The notes beneath the pieces were generated by a model that did not search any database, had not been told where the DNA came from, and worked only from the letters and a program-made list of their open reading frames with translations. Of a DNA stretch of 64,000 nt, positions 57,301-64,000 are shown piece after piece. The translations under genes were made by a program, and so were the position numbers. The DNA is from Axinella damicornis (lineage: Eukaryota; Porifera; Demospongiae; Axinellida; Axinellidae), in the NCBI GenBank assembly GCA_963931865.1, contig OZ007514.1, positions 12,395,928 to 12,459,927 of the forward strand, written 5' to 3'. How positions within the stretch are numbered: position 1 is the stretch's first letter; each line of letters begins with the position of its first letter.

Positions 57301-60300
57301 AAACTGTGGATTATTCTGCGCATATACACAGTTGTCAGCCAATGAGATTAGTATATGTAGGTTTGCTGTGGTATTTGGGATTAATAGCACAAGTAATGCA
57401 GGAGGTAATTGCACGAGGTGAAATACCACAGCAAATAGGAGCATGGCGAAACAGACCTATGTAGCTACTATTCTCTTGGACTGTGAATAGTATTTGCATT
57501 TCCATCTGCTGTTCATGTACGTAGCTAGCTTGCATGCAGTATACCGAGAATATTGTTGTACTGAAAGCTATGAAGATTAATCTGTGATAGCAAAGTTTGC
57601 TGTGGTATTTGGGATTAATAGTACTCATAATGCAGTAAATTGCACTCGGCTTCGCCTCGTGCAATTACCTCCTGCATATATTACTGGTGCTATTAATCCC
57701 AAATACCACAGCAAACCATGCTATTACATAATTTTATACTTATTCCGCTGGTTGGGGTAATGTACAGTAAATCTATTGTATTAATACGGTGGCTAGTGGC
57801 CGAGTGGTCAAAGCTTTCGACTGCTAATCGCAAGGTTGCTGGTTCAATCGAATCCCACCAAGCCAGAGGAGGAGTCTACCCTACAATGAGTTTAGGTGTA
57901 TTCTTGAGGGGGTTTTCACCTGAAAAAAATTTACACTGCATCCTTTGGAAGGGATGTAAAGCCGTCGGTCCCGGGGTACTAGTTAGTATTAGCATTCAGT
58001 TGCTATAGTTCCACCTTGTTAACCACTCTGTGATTGCCTACTGGATAGGCTGTTCAAATAATGAAGTTTACTGTCTGCTGGTTGGAGAAATTGTGATAGT
58101 GAAATCAACTTATGGGTTAACTTACTTTAAGATTCTGAAAGATGGATGTTGAAGAGCTTCAGCCACTTCAATTATTCCACGAACACCAATCCCGTTATCT
58201 TTCAGACTAGAGAAATAAATGATAGAGCATCATCAAATTTTAATTATGCTGGGCAGGAATCTCAGTGAAATACACCGCAGCAGTTTATGTATGGCTTTAT
58301 TACACCGATAGTTTTGGACTTCTGGGATGAGTACATTTCTCAGATAGTACCTCATGATGAATCACACAATGAGCACCTCTTTGAATTAATAGGTCAACAA
58401 TAAATTCCCTTATTATATGACTAGCTGAACCTGAATGGATAACGCCTGAATGCTGCAATCTGGCTGGATACATTTTGTATACATATATAGCAATCTCACT
58501 CCAGTTCCTGAAGAGATGTGTTCCACTTCAGAGCAGTTGCAAGCGCAGTAGCTCCAACATCTGTCATATTCGTACCAGCAAGCCTGCAATAGATGGATAA
58601 CTTATACTACCATAATTGTAACATAACTAAGCAGGGTTAGCAATTGGTACATTCATCAGTGAACAATTTTGCATAAAGTAGTATAAGCATCCATGCAGCT
58701 CTCCAAATGATGAACTCACAACAGTGTTTCCACTTTCCAGCTTCTTTGTATGCATTTGGATATCACCGCAGTTCCTTCATCCGATATAGGATTGCCACAC
58801 AGGCTGCAGAAGAACAAAAGCCTTTACTTGGTGATTTGTATGGAACTACATTATAGAATCTAATACTTACTCTAGGGTTGTCAGAGGTGCAAATAGTAAA
58901 GCTTCGGTCAATTCAGTTATTCCATCAACACCAATCTTGTTATTGTTGAGACTGAAGTGGAATAAAGATGTCAGTGATGTCTACCACACAAGAATACAGA
59001 CATCAATGAGGGCAACTACAGACATCAATGAGGGCAACTACGCTCGGACATCAATGAGGGCAACTACGCTCGGACATCAATGAGGGCAACTACACTCGGA
59101 CATCAATGAGGGCAACTACAGACATCAATGAGGGCAACTACTCCCAAAAGCCAGACACCAAGAATGAAATGTTGCCAATGATGTAACACCCAGAAATATA
59201 GATATCAATGAACGTACCTAATTCCAAAACTAGCAATAATAACAGCAACCTACATTAGGACTTGCAGAGATGTGTTCGTGGTTCGCATCTCAGCAATATG
59301 GCAGGCTTCAACGTCAGACATGCCATCTAACCTCAGACTGTGTATAGGTATGGCAGAGTAATAATGCCTCATCACAGTGTGGGGAGATACTAAAGCATGC
59401 ATCACATCTATAAGTATAAGCCAACCTTGTCATTATATTCTCTCACTAACTTCAACAACTTGTTATGTGGCCAAATGTTGACAACAGAAAGGCTTATCCG
59501 CTAAATTTCTCTTACTTCAAAGTCTGTAATGAATCACTGACTTGCATCACTTTGGCAACTGCAGATACTATGTACCTACAATCACAGCTGATATTCTGCA
59601 ACCTGAAACACAAGTGAGTGATGCACACCAGTGTCAACACAGATCTGATATGGAGGTATACAAAGAGAATTCAGTGTAGTGCTGTGGGAACACTAGCCAA
59701 GCCCGCATTCCTTATGCTCTGCCTAGCAATTAATTCCAATAGGATAGCAGAACAAGATGACATATTATGTAATATTTAGATACCACTTTGCAGTGCATTA
59801 CGGGTTTTAGTGCACGAGGGCAATCTAGTTAACGGTCGAGGGCGAGATAATACACGAGCCGAAGGCGAGTGCATTATCCGCCCAAGACCGCTAACTAGAT
59901 TGCCTGAGTGCACTAAAGCCCATAATGCACTACAAACTGGTATCTAAAAGCTACTTAGTGCAACTCACTGACCCGAGACAGCCTTTGATCTTTGAAAAGT
60001 GTGCATTATCTAGATAATGCACACTAAAGTGTGCATTAAGCGATTTAATGCTCCGTCATGTGATCGATTCTGAGGCGTCTGATTCGTTGAGGGTCACGTG
60101 AGTAGCACTAAAGCTAGTTAACTTACAACAAGGAAAGAGGATGAGGGATAATATCATTGGCTGACTTGTGATCCAACGAGTCCACTAACAGTAATGACTT
60201 TAGAACATGGACTAAATCTTCTCTCCATGTATAAAGCAGCACATATTCCGTGATGGGAAGATTAAGAGTCTGGAGTGTGATTATTATCTTACTCAAGTTT

Positions 60301-62214
60301 TGTTGGAGCTTTGCCGTGCTGCAACAGATTGTTCATTCCCAACATGACAGGAAGTGCAACATATCCACCTGTAATGCCACGATTCTCATTAAGGCTAGAA
60401 AGGAAAAAGAAAGAGATCATTAAATTCAACAAGAGACTTGTGCATGTCTGTATTCTTGTGTGGTAGAGATCACTTGCATGCATGTATAATGATGTCACTC
60501 GAGTGCAATGACAAATATCCAGTCAAATTTAAAACAGCTGCTTGCTATAATTCCTGAGATAATTATCACGGACTTACTCCAGAATCTGTAGAGATGTATT
60601 CACTTCCAACATCTTGACAATCTGGTATGCTCCTTCTTCAGTAATAAGGTTGCGTCTGAGACTGGAAAATAATGATAGGCAAGGCCCATTGGATGTCTGC
60701 TCAGCACATGTTGGGATTATGCAGGTATTCACACTACACACAGCACTGCACAGTTCCATAAACAATGCACAAGCCTCTATAAGTACGTGAGTTGATGACA
60801 AGCCCTGAAGGAGTCATTACCATTCGAAAGTCTTAGCTGTTTGCCATTGAATTAAGGTTGCATTTAAAGTCACTTCTATAGGCTGAACAGGGCCGGCGCG
60901 GCCGGTACGGCCGGTACGGTTTTGGCCGTACCACTTTTTAGTCGGCTTATAATAATTGGTAGGCGTGGGCTAGAAGTTATGCGCGCAAAGCGCGCATTAT
61001 GACATCTCCTTTCCACGTCGACGGTCACGGATGACACGGAAAAAGCAGAAAGCGGTTACAGTGCAGTGCAAAGCACGAAGGTGCCACGAGAGCCCATCCA
61101 GACAACTGAAAAATGAAGGTGAAAAAAATTTTCCGCGCTTTGCGCGGACAGATCGGCGCTTCACGCCTCTACTCACTACCTTCGGCATGGCAGTGGCCGT
61201 GCCACTCCAAAAGAGCTCGCGCCGGCGCTGCTGAATGTTCATTCGGTCAGTGACTGCTAGCGCATTCAAGTTGTAAATGTTGCAGCATGCTCCTGTACAA
61301 GTCTTTTCTTCATATACTGTAGAGCACCCATGGGCAATGCACCTTACATGCTCACTGAACAGGGGGTGGGCGTTTTTTCGAGTTTTTCTGCATTCAACCC
61401 CGAAAGAGTGCCCACCTTCGAACTTCATTTATGTAGTAGCAAGTGTGTGTGCTTCAGAGCATCGCTGGAGTCACTAGTCATACTGCAAGCAATCCTCGCA
61501 GGTTTGTTTGGGGCTGGGAGTTGACTAGTTGAGGTTGTTGTCTTCAGGGGCAGTTCGCCAACACACATAGACACCATAGAGACGGATGCACAGACTCACT
61601 CTGCAAGCAAAGTTTCTCACCTCAGATACATGTACGTGTAGAGTTTCTCAAAACTTCACAAATGGGCTCCATTTTTGTCTCACACCAGGCACGTGGCTAG
61701 TAGTCTTGTGCCCAGACCACACACCCCTCGCGGGGAGAAAGCTCTGGTGACTACTGAGCAATTTCTTGGTTGTGCCGAGTCAGCAGTATTGTTTAGTGCT
61801 ACGTCAATGACGTCATGCAAGCATGTAATCAATGGATCCTTCAAAATCAATACTGCTGACTCGGCACAACCAAGAAATCACTCAATACCACCAGACCCTT
61901 CTCCCCGTGAAGGGGGTGTGGTCTAGGCAAGAGACTATGTGGCTAGTGCAGGAAGGGTGGGTGCTCATTCGAGTAAACTTTGACCCTATGCAGGACGTTG
62001 AACCAAAAGTGGGAGTGGGCACTCTTTTGAGGGTGGGTGCTCTTTCATGAGACTACGGTATTCAATCCCACGTCCATCAAACAAAGCTAATGTCCTGGAA
62101 TAGCATACCAAATACAATGGAAGGACTCACCTCAAATTCTGCAGTGACTTGTTCATTTTCAGAGCATCTGCTATTGCGCCAGCTCCCTTGTCTGTTATTA
62201 GGTTGTCACTGAGA
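54331..62214 (-). CDS. NLR gene 3, LRR exon array (N-terminal part outside the window)
   Basis: In transcript order the exons are 62131-62214, 60578-60661, 60293-60394 (102 nt), 59516-59602 (87), 59254-59337, 58871-58951 (81), 58720-58803, 58500-58583, 58126-58206 (81), 57098-57181, 56929-57012, 56201-56284, a broken exon at about 55741-56130, and 54331-54417 (87). Unmarked ones are 84 nt. All intact exons are open and phase 2-2, for example LSDNLITDKGAGAIADALKM, LCGNPISDEGTAVISKCIQR and LAATSMTDAGASALASALKL. The first four match gene 1 exons 10140, 8801, 8585 and the 8261 remnant; the last ones match gene 2. This is a recognition domain by family analogy. No NACHT or DEATH exon occurs between 62214 and 64000, so they are further upstream or lost. 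Confidence 0.83.
55783..56083. mobile_element. ~300-bp MITE splitting an LRR exon of gene 3
   Basis: The ends gtagagtacgtatcaagcgccc and gggcgcttaatacgtactctac are inverted repeats. The host sequence ttcacttgta on the left and gtagtacatcagc on the right rejoin to the LRR consensus. The exon has also lost its acceptor (ttaacgaac instead of ttag). Confidence 0.8.
57353..57716. repeat. Nested palindromes with gtttgctgtggtatttggga ends
   Basis: The phrase gtttgctgtggtatttggga occurs at 57361 and 57597 in one orientation and inverted at about 57695. Inner arms (gcaggaggtaattgcac) are also inverted. It lies in an LRR intron of gene 3. Confidence 0.75.
57788..58010 (+). repeat. tRNA-Ser-derived short interspersed element
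   Basis: The head (57788-57870) has an A box tggccgagtgg, an anticodon arm ctgctaatcg (GCT, Ser) and a damaged B box (ggttcaatcgaatcccacc). The body continues with cctttggaagggatgtaaag and ccgtcggtcccgg, a pattern seen in tRNA-headed SINE-like repeats. The 3' acceptor side does not pair well, so it is not a working tRNA gene. It lies in an intron of NLR gene 3, opposite strand. Confidence 0.65.
58998..59145. repeat. 21/26-bp tandem repeat
   Basis: Six copies of gacatcaatgagggcaacta, some with an extra cgctcg or cactcg, lie in the intron between LRR exons of gene 3. Confidence 0.9.
59776..59947. mobile_element. 172-bp palindromic MITE with TTAGATACCA ends
   Basis: Left ttagataccactttgcagtgc and right gcactacaaactggtatctaa are inverted, with inner pairs (gtgcac, ctagttaacggtc and gaccgctaactag). 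No coding sequence. Confidence 0.85.
60888..61230. mobile_element. 343-bp element, 5-bp target duplication CTGAA
   Basis: It starts cagggccggcgc and ends gcgccggcgctg, and is flanked by ctgaa at 60883-60887 and 61231-61235. The empty site is at about 9389 in gene 1 (ataggctgaatgttcattc). The interior shares aaagcacgaaggtgccacga and the aattttccgcgctttgcgcg hairpin with 36233-36630. Confidence 0.88.
61313..62057. mobile_element. ~745-bp element with gtagagcaccca-type ends, holding a nested palindrome
   Basis: Left tactgtagagcacccat and right gggtgggtgctctttcatga, then gactacggta, are inverted. The flanks rejoin to the gene 1 sequence near 9.5 kb, which lacks it. Nested inside at 61701-61938 is a palindromic element flanked by gtggctag on both sides (61693-61700, 61939-61946), with inner arms cggcacaaccaagaaat. 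Confidence 0.7.
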
Positions 62215-62241
62215 CTGTATTAAGTAGAAAATCCCTTAGGT

Positions 62242-62595
62242 CAGGGGCGTCGGATGCAAATTAGTGTTGGTGTGGTGATGGTTTGCGCGCGGAGCGCGTG
62301 CGAAATTTTTTACGTAGCATTAATTATTCATGAGCAGTCGCGCACGTATTACGGGGTATAACTGGGCCTTTTACCAGCTGTTGCAGCATGCTGAGCCCAG
62401 CCACTCACGCAAAATTACACTAAATTGACTTGTGCAACCACAATCCAACCCGCTGCATGGTAATTGGATTCATAAGGGTTCAGTTTGTGGTTCTGCGATC
62501 GCGCGACTACTGTACACTATGAATTTTAAATATGCACTTGGTCAAGCATTGGTCCGGCGGCCGCGGGACCTGCGGGACCGGCTCCGGCGCCCCTG
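62242..62595. mobile_element. 354-bp element, 5-bp target duplication TAGGT
   Basis: Left caggggcgtcgg and right ccggcgcccctg are inverted ends, flanked by taggt at 62237-62241 and 62596-62600. The gene 1 paralogous site (about 10237-10250, tagaaaatatccacaaagta) is empty. It contains the hairpin-forming gcgcgcggagcgcgtgcg. Confidence 0.87.
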
Positions 62596-62599
62596 TAGG

Positions 62600-63340
62600 T
62601 GAATGCACACCCTCACACAGCATAGTGTTCTAGAGGAAGAGAGCCTTCCTTTAACACCGTCAACATAGAGTATAGTATCAAGCACCTATGTTTCAGAGAA
62701 GTACCGTATATCGGGTAATTTTCGTGCTGAAAATTTTTCACGTGACAAGTATTCATGTTGAAAATTTTTCGCGAACCGCAGTGATCGAAGTGATTATTAT
62801 TAGTAACGATTCTAACTTTGCTGTACTTGCCGTTCTTTCACTAGCATGCCGACCCAGCTTCTTCGGGAAAATTCGAGCTGCTGCGCACCCATGATGGTCA
62901 TGACAAATGCAAGTCGGTCCGCTCCTTCACACCGGCACTGTGTGCTCAATGTGCTGCTCCCGCATCTTGAACCTCTCCATCCACTTGAGCGATACTTTGA
63001 GAAAGTATTAACATCTTGAGTCAGGCTGGAAGTCCATCGTTGAAACTTGAAAGCAGCGAAACAGCTACAGAGCCATGGATTGCGCAGTAATGTACACGTT
63101 TCGTTACCGTAATTTATCCGCTTTCCTCAGTATTCGTAAATTATTTCACGTGATAAATCTTCGCGTTTAGTGGCATTCGCAAAATATTTTAACAATACTA
63201 TATATAGTATCCACCCACCCATGCATTGAACAGTAGTATAATTGTTTAGTGTCGCATAGCCAGACTCTCACACAGGAGGAGAGAGTCTGGCAAAGCGAGA
63301 CTAGCACTTGTTGTTTACCACTGCGGTAGCGGTGAATATC
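62600..63340. other. Repeat-derived intergenic region
   Basis: AT-rich parts with gaaaatttttcrcgtgac and atttcacgtgataaat (62.7-62.8 and 63.1-63.2 kb) look like another inverted-repeat element. A small hairpin (agccagactctcacac, gagagagtctggc) lies at 63258-63303. No gene is seen. Confidence 0.4.
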
Positions 63341-63429
63341 ATTGCTCAGCTATGTGAACTGTAACTTGATTCAAGCTATAGTTCACATTAAAATGTCTCT
63401 GAAACATGGCCATTCTTGGCTGTGTGGTC

Positions 63430-63683
63430 AGAATCTTAGTGGGCTTTTAGCAAGAGCTGTACTGGTAGCGCAAGTTGAAGAGAGAGCTCGAGCAATGGTG
63501 GCCAATGGGAAGTCTCTTGGTGATAATGCTGGTTTCCAACCCCTTGCTTTAGCATGGCAAGCCACAAACGCTGGGGCGAGACGGCCTGCGTACGGAGCCA
63601 TGCCGAAAGCTGGCAGTCGTACGGAAGCTGTACAGTCCATTCCAGACGGGATGCCTAAGTTTATGGATGAGTTCAACCTCTGA
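63430..63683 (+). other. ATG cassette copy with a longer open frame
   Basis: The lead-in gtcagaatcttagtgggctt and gagagctcgagcaatggtgg match the cassettes at 46.1 and 48.9 kb. Here the sequence departs after about 63515 and stays open from the ATG at 63495 to the stop at 63681-63683: MVANGKSLGDNAGFQPLALA, then an Ala/Gly/Pro-rich tail ending MDEFNL. I recognise no domain. It could be the first exon of a + strand gene that differs from the other copies, or a chance frame. Confidence 0.35.
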
Positions 63684-64000
63684 GTACCGAGATGTAATTC
63701 AGCCATCTTCAGTAGTGCAAGCATAGTCAGTAACAGCTAGCCTCTGCCACAAAACTATCACAGGTAGCAAAAAGATTTACTACCATAGGATTGGATTAGG
63801 AAATTCCAGAATGAATTTCTACAGTTAGAATGGATGTACCATTGCAATAGATAGAAATGGGCTTCAATTGCCACGTGCTGCATTTGGAGAGAGAAATCAA
63901 AAAAGAGCAGCTCCCTGACTTCTACTCCTTGACTCTAAGAGTGTACTTTGTAAATGTGTTACTTTGTCTGTCATTCTTGGAACTCATCATGTTTTATAAG
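63684..64000. other. Window end, no feature recognised
   Basis: No exon with NACHT or DEATH similarity is seen on the minus strand, although NLR gene 3 should continue in this direction. Confidence 0.4.

Noticed and set aside
57788..57870. Functional tRNA-Ser gene
   Set aside because: The B box carries an insertion and the acceptor ends do not pair; it fits a tRNA-headed repeat better.

Overview
The window is metazoan genomic DNA with spliced genes (GT-AG introns), many microsatellites and a very heavy load of short inverted-repeat elements. A sponge, probably a demosponge, is the best guess. The reasons are an Eph-type tyrosine kinase with a C-terminal SAM domain, a tandem family of DEATH-NACHT-LRR (NLR-like) receptor genes, and a 2A-like leader on those receptors. 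The species cannot be fixed from sequence alone.

Layout. (1) 1-3.5 kb, + strand: the 3' half of an Eph-like receptor tyrosine kinase (seven exons, kinase N-lobe to SAM and stop). Its introns are almost wholly simple repeats: GT, CA, C-tract and CT-rich. (2) 3.5-7.3 kb: a structurally complete piggyBac element (TTAA duplication, matching termini, 819-residue transposase frame). It sits inside an interspersed or duplicated block that recurs without the insertion at 33.8-34.5 kb and in part at 52.4-52.8 kb. A 200-base N gap lies at 7971-8170. (3) 8.2-22.9 kb, - strand: NLR gene 1. Read 5' to 3' on the minus strand it has three leader exons ending in a 2A-like motif, a DEATH exon, a large exon with two copies of an unnamed two-part module plus a second DEATH domain, a NACHT exon, and 84-nt LRR exons. 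An in-frame TAA interrupts the large exon. (4) 22.9-35.3 kb: no convincing gene; DNA elements, foldbacks, minisatellites and the empty-site block. (5) 35.3-48.3 kb, - strand: NLR gene 2, with the same exon order and the same phases, open from the leader through NACHT. Several LRR exons follow and one is destroyed by a transposon. (6) 48.3-54.3 kb: repeats, a decayed copy of the Eph SAM/3'UTR end, and a 36/42-bp tandem array. (7) 54.3-62.2 kb, - strand: the LRR block of NLR gene 3 (13 intact LRR exons, one broken, with a duplicated three-exon unit). Its NACHT and DEATH exons are not in the window. (8) 62.2-64 kb: repeats and a short + strand frame.

How it works together. In genes 1 and 2 the leader exon ends one base past the 2A-like Pro, and that phase matches the DEATH exon acceptor in both genes. 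The predicted product is therefore a hydrophobic leader, a 2A-like site, then DEATH, module, module, DEATH, NACHT and LRR. All LRR exons have the same phase (2-2), so they can be gained or lost without breaking the frame, and the three genes show this happening. Elements with 5-bp target duplications and CAGKG-type ends, and a second set with about 9-bp duplications, have inserted repeatedly through the cluster. The paralogous genes often preserve the empty site.
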